A stretch of DNA of 64,000 nucleotides from Streptomyces cyanogenus (GTDB lineage Bacteria > Actinomycetota > Actinomycetes > Streptomycetales > Streptomycetaceae): positions 2,718,501-2,782,500 of the forward strand of contig NZ_CP071839.1 in NCBI RefSeq assembly GCF_017526105.1, given 5' to 3'. Shown in pieces: positions 20,906 through 29,961 of the stretch (position 1 is the first letter of the stretch; every line of letters begins with the position of its first letter). The position numbers and the translations under genes are program-made. Below the pieces are notes generated by a model. It did no database searches and was not told the origin of the DNA. It saw nothing but the letters and a program-made list of their open reading frames with translations.

Positions 20906-22282
20906 TCAGCAGCTCGACTTGCCGGCGTAGAGCGCCAGGGCGGTGTTCGAGCCGAGGGTGGCGGTGAACTGTCCGCTGGAGTTCACGGTCACCGTGGTGT
21001 TGTTCTGGACGTTGCAGTACGTCCCGGCGGACAGGGACGTCTGGTAGGTGCGGGTCAGCGACGAGGACTCGTGGTTGATCGCCACGTAGCCCTTGCCGCC
21101 CCGGCCGAACGCGATCGCGTCGTTGCCGTTGTCCCACCAGTTGGTGACCGCCTGCCCCCGGGTGGCGTTGCGGAAGGCGACCATGGACCTGATCTCCGGC
21201 CAGGCGTGCTGGCACTTCCAGCCCTCCTGCCAGCAGGCGTTCACCTGGCCGCCGCCCGGCGGTCCGGCGTCGGGGTCCGACCACTCGTAGCCGGAGTTGA
21301 CGTCGGGGGCACCGTAGGGCCAGGCCAGCATGAAGACGTTGGCCAGCGTGTAGTCGGCGCCGCTCTTGTAGTTCAGCGTGCTGCCGTTGCGCTCGGTGTC
21401 GTGGTTGTCCACGAAGACACCGGCGACCGAGCCGTTCAGGTAGCCCCAGCCCTCGCCGTAGTTGGTGAGGTACGCGAGCTTCTCGCTGGTGAAGACGCGC
21501 TTGAGGTCGTAGGCGTAGCGGAACTCCTGGACGTCTCCGTCGCCGGTGTACTCGGAGGGCTGCACGGCCTCGCCCGCGCCGTAGATCATCTCCTGCTTCC
21601 AGTAGACCGACGGGTTGGTCAGGCGGCTCTTGATGTTGGCGAGGTCGTCGGCGGGGATGTGCTTGGCCGCGTCGATGCGGAAGCCGTCGACACCGAGGCT
21701 GAGCAGGTCGTTCATGTAGCCGGCGATCGTCTTGCGGACGTACTCCTCGCCGGTGTCCAGGTCGGCGAGGCCGACGAGTTCGCAGTGCTGCACGTTCCAG
21801 CGGTCGGAGTAGTTCGACACCTGGGAGGTGCAGTCGTCGAAGTCGTAGGAGGAGTACAGGCCCGGGTAGTCGTACTTCGTGTACGACGAGCCGCCGGTGC
21901 CGGTGCCGCTGCCCGCCGACATGTGGTTGACCACCGTGTCGGCGACGACCTTCACACCGGCCGCGTGGCAGGCGTTCACCATGTTCCGGAACGCCGTGCG
22001 GTCGCCGAGGCGGCCCGCGATCCTGTACGACACCGGCTGGTACGACGTCCACCACTGGGAGCCCTGTATGTGCTCGGCGGGTGGGGAGACCTGGACGTAG
22101 CCGTACCCGGCGGGGCCGAGGGTGTTGGTGCACTCCTTGGCCACCGAGGCGTAGTTCCACTCGAAGAGAACGGCGGTGACGTCCTTGGTGCCGGGCGGGG
22201 AGGCCTCGGCGGTAGTCGGGGTCATGCCAACCAGAGCGGCGGCCGTGAGGGCGGCCGCCATGGGGAGGGTTCTGCGTGCCAT
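20906..22282 (-). CDS. Secreted alpha-amylase (GH13)
   Basis: The 458-residue enzyme is an endo-acting amylase close to the classical Streptomyces alpha-amylases. A signal peptide ends near residue 28 (AEA). GH13 motifs are DTVVNH (115-120), nucleophile D204 in [11 protein letters not shown], acid E231 in YWKQEMIYG, and N293-H-D295. A C-terminal beta domain ends in SSC. There is no starch-binding CBM20, so this is the short form. ATG 22282 has AAGGA seven bases upstream. The promoter region holds a 20-bp palindrome of the MalR class, and the upstream operon ends at a terminator just before it. Confidence 0.95.
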   Translation of the reverse strand: MARRTLPMAAALTAAALVGMTPTTAEASPPGTKDVTAVLFEWNYASVAKECTNTLGPAGYGYVQVSPPAEHIQGSQWWTSYQPVSYRIAGRLGDRTAFRNMVNACHAAGVKVVADTVVNHMSAGSGTGTGGSSYTKYDYPGLYSSYDFDDCTSQVSNYSDRWNVQHCELVGLADLDTGEEYVRKTIAGYMNDLLSLGVDGFRIDAAKHIPADDLANIKSRLTNPSVYWKQEMIYGAGEAVQPSEYTGDGDVQEFRYAYDLKRVFTSEKLAYLTNYGEGWGYLNGSVAGVFVDNHDTERNGSTLNYKSGADYTLANVFMLAWPYGAPDVNSGYEWSDPDAGPPGGGQVNACWQEGWKCQHAWPEIRSMVAFRNATRGQAVTNWWDNGNDAIAFGRGGKGYVAINHESSSLTRTYQTSLSAGTYCNVQNNTTVTVNSSGQFTATLGSNTALALYAGKSSC

Positions 22283-22325
22283 GTGGGGTTCCTTCGACGT
22301 TGAAGGCAAGGACCGCTGCAGGCGC

Positions 22326-22345
22326 TTGCTGAAATCTTTCAGCAA
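22326..22345. promoter_or_regulatory. MalR-type operator of the alpha-amylase gene
   Basis: TTGCTGAAATCTTTCAGCAA is a perfect 9-bp inverted repeat with a two-base centre. It lies 44 bases upstream of the amylase ATG. It matches the CTTGC-type motifs at malE, malR and the pullulanase gene. A weaker related copy, TGCAAGAACTTTCAG, lies at 22410-22424. Confidence 0.75.
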
Positions 22346-22369
22346 ACTTGCGGTGACGCAGATGTTAAA

Positions 22370-22396
22370 GGCCCGCTGCCCGAAAGGCAGCGGGCC
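22370..22396 (-). terminator. Terminator of the malEFG-aglA operon
   Basis: GGCCCGCTGCC (22370-22380) pairs with GGCAGCGGGCC (22386-22396) around CGAAA. Read on the minus strand the stem is followed by CTTTAA, giving a short U-run. It lies 60 bases past the alpha-glucosidase stop. Confidence 0.88.
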
Positions 22397-22455
22397 GTTG
22401 TGAAGTTGATGCAAGAACTTTCAGACGAGGCCTCAGTCCGGTGGTAGCCCGGGTC

Positions 22456-24141
22456 TCAGTCCGCCGTCGTCCACCACACGGTGGTGTCGGCGGGCACCTT
22501 CGCCTCGCCGCCGGTCTCGGCGATCTCCTCGCTGGTGAGCAGCACACGGCCGTACGCCGGGGTCGTCACCGACTCGCCCGTGGTGTTCGCGACACACACG
22601 AAGCCGCCGCGCCGGAAGGCCAGCACGCCCTCGGGAGAGCGCAGCCACTCCACCGCGTCACCGGCGCCCAGGTCCGGGTGCGCGCGGCGCGCCCGCAGCG
22701 CGGCCCGGTACAGCTCCAGCGTCGAGCCGGCCACGCCCGTCTGCGCCTCCACGCTCAGCTCGGCCCAGCCCGCCGGCTGCGGGAGCCAGCTGCCGCCGCT
22801 GCCGAAGCCGTAGGACGAGCCCTCGCGGGTCCACGGGATCGGCACCCGGCAGCCGTCGCGGAAGCCGTCCTGACCGGCGCCCCGGAAGTACGCCGGGTCC
22901 TGGCGCACCTCGTCGGGCAGGTCCACGACGTCCGGCAGGCCGAGTTCCTCGCCCTGGTAGACGTACGCCGAGCCGGGCAGCGCCAGCATCAGCAGGGTGG
23001 CCGCCCGGGCGCGGCGCAGGCCCAGTTCCCGGTCGCCCGCCGTGCGGATCTGGGTGCCGAGGCCGGGCGGGTTGGCGAAGCGGGTGGCGTGCCGGGTGAC
23101 GTCGTGGTTGGACAGCACCCAGGTGGCGGGGGCACCGACCGGGCGCATGGCCTCCAGGGTGCGGTCGATCACCCCGCGCAGCTCGGCCGCGTCCCACTCC
23201 GTGGCCAGGTACTGGAAGTTGAAGGCCTGGTGGAGCTCGTCGGGGCGGACGTAGTTGGCGGTGCGCTCGACGGTCGGGGTCCAGGCCTCGGCCACAAAGA
23301 TGCGCTCGCCCGCATACTCGTCGAGGATCGTGCGCCACTGGCGGTAGATCGCGTGCACGCCGTCCTGGTCGAAGAACGGCATGACATCGTTGCCCAGCAG
23401 CTTGAGCTGGTCGTGGGAGCCGAGGTCGGGCAGGCCCTCGGCCTTGACCAGTCCGTGGGCGACGTCGATGCGGAAGCCGTCCACGCCCATGTCCAGCCAG
23501 AACCGCAGGATGGAGCGGAACTCGTCGCCGACGGCCGGGTGTTCCCAGTTGAAGTCGGGCTGCTCGGGGGCGAAGAGGTGCAGGTACCACTCGCCGGGCG
23601 TGCCGTCGGGTTCCGTGACCCTGGTCCAGGCCGGGCCGCCGAAGATGGACTCCCAGTCGTTGGGCGGGAGTTGGCCGTTCTTCCCCTTGCCGGGGCGGAA
23701 GTGGTAGCGCTCGCGCAGCGGGGAGCCGGGGCCCTCCGCGAGGGCGCGCTTGAACCACTCGTGCTGGTCGGAGGAGTGGTTGGGGACGAGGTCCACGATG
23801 ATGCGCAGGCCGTGCGCGTGGGCGTCCCGGATCAGCGCGTCGGCGTCCAGCAGGGAGCCGAACATCGGGTCCACGGCACGGTAGTCGGCGACGTCGTAGC
23901 CGGCGTCGGCCTGCGGGGAGGCGTAGAAGGGGCTGAGCCACACGGCGTCGACGCCGAGGTCACGCAGGTAGGGCAGGCGGGAGCGGACACCCTCCAGGTC
24001 GCCCATGCCGTCGCCGTTGCTGTCGGCGAAGCTGCGCGGATAGACCTGGTAGATGACCGCGTCCCGCCACCAGTCGCGGCGGTCGGCGACGGTGGCGACG
24101 GCGGAGTGGCGGGCCGGTGCGGCGGAGTGCTGCTGGCTCAT
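22456..24141 (-). CDS. aglA: Cytoplasmic alpha-glucosidase (GH13 oligoglucosidase type)
   Basis: The 561-residue enzyme hydrolyses imported maltose and maltodextrins to glucose. It has no signal peptide. Family motifs are [54 protein letters not shown] (nucleophile), FVAEAW (acid) and LSNHD. ATG 24141 was chosen because AAGGA lies just upstream and it begins MSQQHSAAP, as in the S. coelicolor homologue I recall. An in-frame ATG at 24168 is an alternative. It is the last gene of the malEFG-aglA operon, 168 bases after malG, with a hairpin-forming repeat between them. Confidence 0.93.
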   Translation of the reverse strand: MSQQHSAAPARHSAVATVADRRDWWRDAVIYQVYPRSFADSNGDGMGDLEGVRSRLPYLRDLGVDAVWLSPFYASPQADAGYDVADYRAVDPMFGSLLDADALIRDAHAHGLRIIVDLVPNHSSDQHEWFKRALAEGPGSPLRERYHFRPGKGKNGQLPPNDWESIFGGPAWTRVTEPDGTPGEWYLHLFAPEQPDFNWEHPAVGDEFRSILRFWLDMGVDGFRIDVAHGLVKAEGLPDLGSHDQLKLLGNDVMPFFDQDGVHAIYRQWRTILDEYAGERIFVAEAWTPTVERTANYVRPDELHQAFNFQYLATEWDAAELRGVIDRTLEAMRPVGAPATWVLSNHDVTRHATRFANPPGLGTQIRTAGDRELGLRRARAATLLMLALPGSAYVYQGEELGLPDVVDLPDEVRQDPAYFRGAGQDGFRDGCRVPIPWTREGSSYGFGSGGSWLPQPAGWAELSVEAQTGVAGSTLELYRAALRARRAHPDLGAGDAVEWLRSPEGVLAFRRGGFVCVANTTGESVTTPAYGRVLLTSEEIAETGGEAKVPADTTVWWTTAD

Positions 24142-24210
24142 GGCGTCCTTGGTACGTAACTGGGGCATGGTGGTCAGGCGGTGGGTACGGCGACGGCCGG
24201 GGGGACTTGA

Positions 24211-24293
24211 GGCGGGCCGCGGTGACAGCGGAGTCTGGGGGTCCCCCCGGCTCGAGCGAAGCCGAGAGCTGGGGGAGGGCACGGCGGCCCGCC
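24211..24293. repeat. Streptomyces-type dispersed hairpin repeat between malG and aglA
   Basis: A core at about 24236-24277 (GGGGGTCCCCCCGGCTCGAG, then CGAAGCCGAGAGCTGGGGGA) matches, from memory, a short hairpin element scattered in many Streptomyces genomes. It is enclosed by a perfect outer stem, GGCGGGCCGC (24211-24220) with GCGGCCCGCC (24284-24293). In this operon it could reduce readthrough into aglA or stabilise the malEFG message. Confidence 0.65.
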
Positions 24294-24309
24294 TGGTCTG
24301 GGTCGGGCC

Positions 24310-25215
24310 TCAGCCCTTGGTGCCGCCGGCGGTGAGACCGGTGACGAGGTTCTTCTGCACGAGGTAGAAGAACACCGTCACGGGTATCGCGATCAGCACC
24401 GCGGTGGCGGCCATGTAGTTCCACTGGGCGTCGTGCTCGCTCACGAAGGTCTGCAGGCCGACGGCGAAGGTGTACTTGGAGTCGTCCAGCAGGAAGGTGG
24501 TCGCGAAGGCGACCTCGCCGACGGCGGTGATGAAGTTGTAGAACGCGGCCACCGCCAGGCCCGGGCGGGCCAGCGGGAGGATGAGCCGGAAAAAGGTGCC
24601 GAAGGGGCTCAGCCCGTCCACGCGTCCGGCCTCGTCGATCTCGAAGGGGATGGTGTCGAAGTACCCCTTGAGCAGCCAGGCGCTGTACGGCACGGCGGTG
24701 GTGCAGTTGACGAGGATCAGCGCCCAGTAGGTGTCGATGAGGCCGAGTTCGCTGAAGATCTCGTACATCGGCACGATCAGGACGGCGATCGGGAAGGCCT
24801 GGGTGAGCAGCAGGACCCACATCAGCTGCTTGTAGCCGGGGAAGCGCATGCGGGAGACCGCGTAGCCGGTGGTGGCGGCGACCAGGACACCGACGAGGGT
24901 GGTGCCGAGGGCCACGATCATCGTCGACTTGAACCAGTCGAGGAACCCGGTGTGCTCCAGCACGAAGCTGTAGTTGGAGAACGTCGCCTTGCCCGCGATC
25001 CCGCCCGGGTGCAGGTAGTCCTCCTTGTCCGGGCCGAGGGACAGGTAGAACAGCCAGGCCACCGGGGCCAGGGCGATCAGGCTCGCCAGGACGAGGCCGC
25101 CGTGCAGCAGGGCGGCGCCGGCCGGGCCTCGCTCGCCGCGCCGGCGGACGCGGCGCCGGGGCGCGGGTGCGGGGGCCGGGGCGGTCTCGGTCTTGTCCAG
25201 GGTCGTGGTGCTCAT
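24310..25215 (-). CDS. malG: Maltose/maltodextrin ABC importer permease MalG
   Basis: The 301-residue permease has six predicted membrane spans, the first at about residues 33-55. The cytoplasmic EAA loop reads IDEAGRVDGLSPFGTFFRLILPL, the contact site for the ATPase. No ATPase gene is in the operon. In Streptomyces the shared MsiK ATPase serves several sugar importers and probably does so here. ATG 25215 has AGGAG five bases upstream and gives the usual start MSTTTLDKTE. malF ends 19 bases upstream. Confidence 0.94.
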   Translation of the reverse strand: MSTTTLDKTETAPAPAPAPRRRVRRRGERGPAGAALLHGGLVLASLIALAPVAWLFYLSLGPDKEDYLHPGGIAGKATFSNYSFVLEHTGFLDWFKSTMIVALGTTLVGVLVAATTGYAVSRMRFPGYKQLMWVLLLTQAFPIAVLIVPMYEIFSELGLIDTYWALILVNCTTAVPYSAWLLKGYFDTIPFEIDEAGRVDGLSPFGTFFRLILPLARPGLAVAAFYNFITAVGEVAFATTFLLDDSKYTFAVGLQTFVSEHDAQWNYMAATAVLIAIPVTVFFYLVQKNLVTGLTAGGTKG

Positions 25216-25234
25216 GGCGGCGGCTCCTGCGGCG

Positions 25235-26239
25235 TCAGACGGCGAGCTGGTCATTGCGCTTCAGCCAGCGGAAGTAGAAGGAGGTGAAGACGGTCAGGAT
25301 CGACAGCAGCAGCACGCCGTACGCGGCGGACTGGGCGAAGTCGCGCGGCTGCTGGCCGAAGCCCAGTGCGTAGGCCCAGGTGACGAGGATCTGGGCGTCC
25401 GGCGCGGAGTTCTTGCCGAACAGCAGGAAGATGATCACGAACTGGTTGAAGGTCCAGATGATGCCGAGCAGCACGACGGTGGAGCTGACCGAACGCAGCC
25501 CGGGCAGGGTGACGTGCCGGAACCGCTGCCAGGCGGTGGCGCCGTCCATCTCGGCCGCCTCGTAGAGCGAGGAGTCGATGGACTGCAGGCCGCCGAGCAG
25601 GGACAGCATCATGAACGGCACACCGCACCAGGTGTTGACCATGATCGCGGAGAACCGCTGCCAGAAGGTGTCCTCCAGCCACTCCGGCTGGGGCAGGTGG
25701 AGGCTGCCGAGCATCTGGTTGAGGACGCCGGAGTCGGCGAGCATGATCCGCCAGGAGAAGACGGTGACGAAGGTCGGCACGGCCCAGGGCAGGACGAGCA
25801 GCAGCCGGTAGACGGTACGGCCGCGCAGCTTCTGGTTGAGCATGAGCGCGAGGCCGAGGCCGATGGCGTAGTGCAGGGCCACACAGGCCACCGTCCAGAA
25901 CACGGTCCACAGGAAGTGCGACCAGAACCGGTCGTACGCCGTCGGGCCGAACAGGATGTCCTGGTAGTTGTCCAGACCGATGAACTTGTAGGTGGCGTCG
26001 ATGTGGTTGACGCCGATCGTGCGCGCCGAGTTGAGGCTGTTGGCGTCGGTGAGGGTGAGGTAGAAGCCCCGCACCAGCGGGTAGCCCACGAGGACGCCGA
26101 GCACGACGACCACCGGGGCGATCATCGCGTAGGCGTACCAGTACTTCTGGAGGCCGTTTCGGACGCGCTGCCCCAGCCCGGGACGAGGCGCGCGGTCACC
26201 GCGGCGCTTGCCGGTCGCGCGGTCGATGGCGACTGTCAT
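25235..26239 (-). CDS. malF: Maltose/maltodextrin ABC importer permease MalF
   Basis: The 334-residue permease partners MalG. The first span is at about residues 34-58, and the EAA loop reads YEAAEMDGATAWQRFRHVTLPGL. It is shorter than enteric MalF, as is normal for Gram-positive CUT1 importers, which lack the large periplasmic insertion. It follows malE by 106 bases, a gap that contains a strong hairpin probably setting the malE-to-malF expression ratio. Confidence 0.94.
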   Translation of the reverse strand: MTVAIDRATGKRRGDRAPRPGLGQRVRNGLQKYWYAYAMIAPVVVVLGVLVGYPLVRGFYLTLTDANSLNSARTIGVNHIDATYKFIGLDNYQDILFGPTAYDRFWSHFLWTVFWTVACVALHYAIGLGLALMLNQKLRGRTVYRLLLVLPWAVPTFVTVFSWRIMLADSGVLNQMLGSLHLPQPEWLEDTFWQRFSAIMVNTWCGVPFMMLSLLGGLQSIDSSLYEAAEMDGATAWQRFRHVTLPGLRSVSSTVVLLGIIWTFNQFVIIFLLFGKNSAPDAQILVTWAYALGFGQQPRDFAQSAAYGVLLLSILTVFTSFYFRWLKRNDQLAV

Positions 26240-26285
26240 GGTTCGACACCTTCAAACGATCAAGGGGTTGGGCTGGGCACAGGCG

Positions 26286-26339
26286 GTGGCCGCCGGATCC
26301 TTCCCCCCCCTGCTCACACAGGGAGGATCCGACGGCCAC
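26286..26339 (-). terminator. malE-malF intercistronic hairpin (partial terminator or stabiliser)
   Basis: Positions 26286-26301 pair with 26324-26339 with one mismatch in 16 (GTGGCCGCCGGATCCT against AGGATCCGACGGCCAC). Binding-protein genes of ABC importers often end in such hairpins, giving more binding protein than permease. Confidence 0.65.
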
Positions 26340-26345
26340 GCGGAC

Positions 26346-27620
26346 TCACTTGCTGAAGCCGTCGACCAGCTTGGAGATGGCCAGCTCGGCGTTGCCCAGG
26401 CCCTTGTCCAGCGACTCCTTGCCACTGGCGATCTTGGGCAGCTCGGTGTCGAGCGGGCCCCACAGGGAGCTGTACTCGGGCAGCGCCGGGCGGGGCTGCG
26501 CGGCGGCCAGGACGCCCTGGTAGCCGGCGATGCCCGGGTCGGCCTTGACCTTGCCGGTGTAGGCGTCGGAGCGGGTGGGCAGGGTGGAGTTCTTCAGCGC
26601 GATGGTCTCCTGGGCCTGCGCCGAGGTCATGAAGTTCACGAACTTCAGGGCCGCCTGCTGGTGGGCCTTGTCGGATCCGGCGTAGACCGAGAGGTTGTGG
26701 CCGCCGGTCGGGGCGCCCGCCTTGCCGCTGGAGCCGGCCGGGACGGTGGCGATGCCGAGGTTCGACTTGTCCTTGAAGGCGCTGCCCTTGTAGAAGTTCG
26801 TGATCTCCCAGGGGCCCTGGATGATCGCGGCGACCTTGCCGTTGACGAACGCGTCCTGGATGTGGGCGTACGCGTCGGCGGTGGCGTCGGCCTTGTGCAG
26901 GCCCTTGCCGGAGAACAGGCTCAGCCAGGTGCCGTAGGCCTTCTTGGCGGCGGCCGAGTTCACGGTGATCTTCTTGGCGGCGACGTCGACGGTGTCGGTG
27001 CCCTCGCCGTAGAGGAAGGTCTGGGCGTAGTAGGCCTGGGTGGAGCCCCAGTAGCCGTCGACCTTGGCCTTGTCCTTGATCTTGGCGGCGTCCGCCTTCA
27101 GCTCGCCCCAGGTCCTGGGAGCCTCGGTGATGCCGGCCTTCTTGAACAGGGCCTTGTTGTAGACCAGCGCGAGGGTGTCGGTGACGAACGGCACGCCGTA
27201 GGTCTTGCCCTCGTACTGCGCCTGCTTGATCAGGTTCGGCTGGAAACTGCCCTGCTCGGCGAGGGCCTCGGTGCCGTCCAGCGGCAGGAAGTAGCCCTTC
27301 TTGGCGAAGGCCGGGGTCCAGCCGACCTCGGAGCGCAGCACGTCCGGCGCGCCCGTGGCGCCGGCCGCGGTGTCGAACTTGTTCTGCGCCTGGTCGAAGG
27401 GGACGTTGACGTACTTGACCTTGATGTTCTTGTTGGCGGCCTCGAACTGCTGGACCAGGGCCTTGTACGTCGGCGCCTCATTGGTGGCGTTGGAGGTGTC
27501 CCACCAGGTGATGGTGACCGGGCCGTCCGACTTCCCGCTGTCGCTGTCGCTCCCGCCGCACGCCGTCGCCGTCAGGGCGAGGGACGCCACCAGCGCGGAG
27601 GCCGCTATGCCACGCCGCAT
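26346..27620 (-). CDS. malE: Maltose/maltodextrin-binding lipoprotein MalE
   Basis: The 424-residue extracellular solute-binding protein has a lipoprotein signal ending TATACGG with lipidated Cys21, then a Ser/Asp-rich spacer and the family-1 binding fold starting VTITWWDTS. It captures maltodextrins released by the secreted amylases in this window and hands them to MalFG. ATG 27620 is preceded by AAGGAG. It is the first gene of malEFG-aglA, divergent from malR, and its upstream region carries MalR-type CTTGCAG motifs. Confidence 0.95.
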   Translation of the reverse strand: MRRGIAASALVASLALTATACGGSDSDSGKSDGPVTITWWDTSNATNEAPTYKALVQQFEAANKNIKVKYVNVPFDQAQNKFDTAAGATGAPDVLRSEVGWTPAFAKKGYFLPLDGTEALAEQGSFQPNLIKQAQYEGKTYGVPFVTDTLALVYNKALFKKAGITEAPRTWGELKADAAKIKDKAKVDGYWGSTQAYYAQTFLYGEGTDTVDVAAKKITVNSAAAKKAYGTWLSLFSGKGLHKADATADAYAHIQDAFVNGKVAAIIQGPWEITNFYKGSAFKDKSNLGIATVPAGSSGKAGAPTGGHNLSVYAGSDKAHQQAALKFVNFMTSAQAQETIALKNSTLPTRSDAYTGKVKADPGIAGYQGVLAAAQPRPALPEYSSLWGPLDTELPKIASGKESLDKGLGNAELAISKLVDGFSK

Positions 27621-27738
27621 GAGTTCTCCTTGAGGGTTAAGCCCGAGTGGTACAGAGGGCGGTCCCGTCCGCCTCTGCGACTTGCCGACTGCGCCGTTGC
27701 CGCGGCCGGGCGACAGGGAACGTAACAGCGATGTAAGC

Positions 27739-27771
27739 GTTGCGAAAGACCTTGCAGAAAAAAAGTGCAAG
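27739..27771. promoter_or_regulatory. MalR operators at the malE promoter
   Basis: GTTGCGAAAGACCTTGCAG (27739-27757) overlaps an inverted pair, CTTGCAG at 27751 and TGCAAG ending at 27771. CTTGCAG is the known recognition element of Streptomyces MalR/Reg1. It lies about 120-150 bases upstream of malE. Confidence 0.75.
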
Positions 27772-27854
27772 GCGCCACGATGGTTACCCGGCCGTGACCG
27801 GTCGTCGACCGCCCCGCAACCCGGCAGTGGACGCGTTGAGCGGCAAGTACGACA

Positions 27855-27882
27855 CTTGTGCAAGACTCTGCAAGCTCTTGCC
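27855..27882. promoter_or_regulatory. MalR operators at the malR promoter
   Basis: TGCAAGACTCTGCAAG (27859-27874) gives two GCAAG elements 11 bases apart, on one helix face. GCAAGCTCTTGC (27870-27881) is a perfect palindrome overlapping the second. The sites suggest autoregulation of malR. Confidence 0.7.
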
Positions 27883-27997
27883 ATCAGATTTCCGAGGGAG
27901 CGCGATGACGCAGCAACCCACGGCAGGCCGTACGCCCGCCCGCGCCCGGCGTCCGGCCGGTGTGCAAGGGGAGATACGACCGGTACAGTCCGGTGCC

Positions 27998-29032
27998 GTG
28001 ACCACACGGCTTGCCGACATCGCTGCGCAGGCGGGGGTGAGCGAAGCGACCGTCAGCCGGGTCCTCAACGGGAAGCCGGGCGTCGCCGCCACCACCCGCC
28101 AGTCCGTGCTGGCCGCGCTGGACGTGCTCGGCTACGAGCGCCCGGTGCGGCTGCGGCAGCGCAGCGAGGGCCTGGTGGGGCTGATCACGCCGGAGCTGGA
28201 GAACCCGATATTCCCGGCCCTGGCCCAGGTCATCGGCCAGGCGCTGACCCGCCAGGGCTACACGCCGGTGCTCGCCACGCAGACCCCGGGCGGGTCCACG
28301 GAGGACGAGCTGACCGAGATGCTGGTGGACCGCGGGGTCGCCGGGATCATCTACGTCTCCGGGCTGCACGCGGACACCACCGCCGACATGCAGCGCTACG
28401 AGCGGCTGCGCGCCCAGGGCGTGCCGTTCGTGCTGGTGGACGGCTTCTCGCCGAAGGTGCAGGCGCCGTTCATCTCCCCCGACGACCGGGCGGCGATGGC
28501 ACTCGCGGTGACCCACCTGGTGTCGCTGGGGCACACCCGGATCGGGCTCGCGCTGGGCCCGAAGCGCTTCGTGCCCGTCCAGCGCAAGATCGAGGGCTTC
28601 GTCCGGGCCGTCCACGACCAGCTGGGGCTGCCCCCGCAGACCATCGAGACGGAACTGGTGCAGCACTCCCTGTACACGCTGGAGGGGGGCCAGGCGGCGG
28701 CGGCGGCGCTGATCGAGCGGGACTGCACGGCCGTGGTCTGCGCCAGCGACATGATGGCGCTGGGCGCGATACGAGCGGCCCGGCAGCGGGGCCTGGAGGT
28801 CCCCCGGGACGTGTCCGTCGTCGGGTTCGACGACTCCCCGCTGATCGCCTTCACCGACCCGCCGCTGACGACGGTCCGCAAGCCGGTTCCGGCGATGGGG
28901 CAGGCCGCGGTGCGCACCCTGCTGGAGGAGATCGGCGGGACGCCGGCCCCGCACAGCGAGTTCGTGTTCATGCCGGAGCTGGTGGTGCGCGGTTCCACCG
29001 CTTCCGCCCCACATGTCCTCCGTGCGTCGTAG
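27998..29032 (+). CDS. malR: LacI-family repressor of maltose utilisation
   Basis: The 344-residue regulator has a LacI HTH at the very N-terminus (TRLADIAAQAGVSEATVSRVL) and a periplasmic-binding-like effector domain (VGLITPELENPIFPALAQV to DVSVVGFDDSPLIAFTDPPLTTV). It represses malEFG-aglA and the amylase genes, and maltose or maltotriose relieves it. I chose GTG 27998 because it starts the HTH directly and gives 344 residues, the length I recall for S. coelicolor MalR. A TACAGT eight bases upstream fits a leaderless start. ATG 27905, with GAGGGAG upstream, would add 31 residues and cannot be excluded. Confidence 0.95.
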   Translation: MTTRLADIAAQAGVSEATVSRVLNGKPGVAATTRQSVLAALDVLGYERPVRLRQRSEGLVGLITPELENPIFPALAQVIGQALTRQGYTPVLATQTPGGSTEDELTEMLVDRGVAGIIYVSGLHADTTADMQRYERLRAQGVPFVLVDGFSPKVQAPFISPDDRAAMALAVTHLVSLGHTRIGLALGPKRFVPVQRKIEGFVRAVHDQLGLPPQTIETELVQHSLYTLEGGQAAAAALIERDCTAVVCASDMMALGAIRAARQRGLEVPRDVSVVGFDDSPLIAFTDPPLTTVRKPVPAMGQAAVRTLLEEIGGTPAPHSEFVFMPELVVRGSTASAPHVLRAS

Positions 29033-29100
29033 AAGGTGCGCTACGGACCCAACCTTGGGATGATCGGCCGAGGAAGCCGCATCTGGCAGACTCTGTGCCT

Positions 29101-29961
29101 ATGAGTGACTCGACCGTGACAGGGCCGGAAGGGCGCGAGGAGGTGGCCGTTCCGCGGACCGTCACGGGCGAGGACCGACCCGGTCCGCTGATCCGCTTGC
29201 GCCGCCCGCGACGCCCTCGTCTGTGGTTCGAGATCCTTCTGATCGCGGTGAGTTACTGGACGTACTCACTGATCCGCAACGCCGTACCGGAGCAGCGGGG
29301 CAAGGCGCTGCGCAACGCGGACTGGATCTGGCGCACCGAGCACACGCTCGGCGTCGCCGTCGAGCAGTCCGTCAACCACGCCGTCAACTCGTTGTCTTGG
29401 CTGATCGTGGGGATGAACTACTACTACGCCACCCTGCACTTCGTCGTCACCATCGGGGTGCTGGTGTGGCTGTACCGGTGGCATCCCGGCCGGTACGCGG
29501 CCACCCGGTTGGTGCTGTTCGCGACCACGGGTGTGGCCCTGGCCGGCTACTACCTGTTCCCGCTCGCGCCGCCCCGGCTGATGCGCGGCGGGTACTTCGT
29601 GGACACCGTGACGGTGCACCACACCTGGGGCTCGATGGCCTCGGGCGACCTCAAGCACATGTCGAACCAGTACGCGGCGATGCCGTCGATGCACATCGGC
29701 TGGTCGCTGTGGTGCGGGCTGACGATCTTCGCGCTGGCCTCGGTGCCGTGGGTGCGGGTGCTGGGGCTGCTGTACCCGGCCGCCACCCTGCTGGTGATCG
29801 TCGCCACCGCCAACCACTTCTGGCTGGACGCGGTGGGCGGGGTGCTCTGCCTGGGCTTCGGCTTCGCGGTGGCCCGGGTGTGGTACGGCAGCCTGCCGCA
29901 CGCGCTGCCCCGGCGGGTACCGGCGCGGACGCCCGCGCCGGCTCAGGCCCTGTCCTCGTAG
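29101..29961 (+). CDS. PAP2-superfamily integral membrane phosphatase/transferase
   Basis: The 286-residue protein has about six membrane spans from residue 45 on. The active-site motifs of the PAP2_3 (inositolphosphotransferase-like) group are present: MPSMHIGWSLW and, about 45 residues later, ATANHFWLDAVGG. The first 35 residues are a polar cytoplasmic tail ending in RPRRPR. The likely activity is dephosphorylation or headgroup transfer on a membrane lipid or polyprenyl phosphate, unproven here. ATG 29101 has no Shine-Dalgarno. The last 19 bases overlap the convergent glnE gene. Confidence 0.88.
   Translation: MSDSTVTGPEGREEVAVPRTVTGEDRPGPLIRLRRPRRPRLWFEILLIAVSYWTYSLIRNAVPEQRGKALRNADWIWRTEHTLGVAVEQSVNHAVNSLSWLIVGMNYYYATLHFVVTIGVLVWLYRWHPGRYAATRLVLFATTGVALAGYYLFPLAPPRLMRGGYFVDTVTVHHTWGSMASGDLKHMSNQYAAMPSMHIGWSLWCGLTIFALASVPWVRVLGLLYPAATLLVIVATANHFWLDAVGGVLCLGFGFAVARVWYGSLPHALPRRVPARTPAPAQALSS

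Noticed and set aside
27905..27997. MalR starting at ATG 27905
   Set aside because: It has a reasonable Shine-Dalgarno but adds 31 residues before the LacI HTH, which normally begins at the N-terminus. Kept as an alternative, not the main call.
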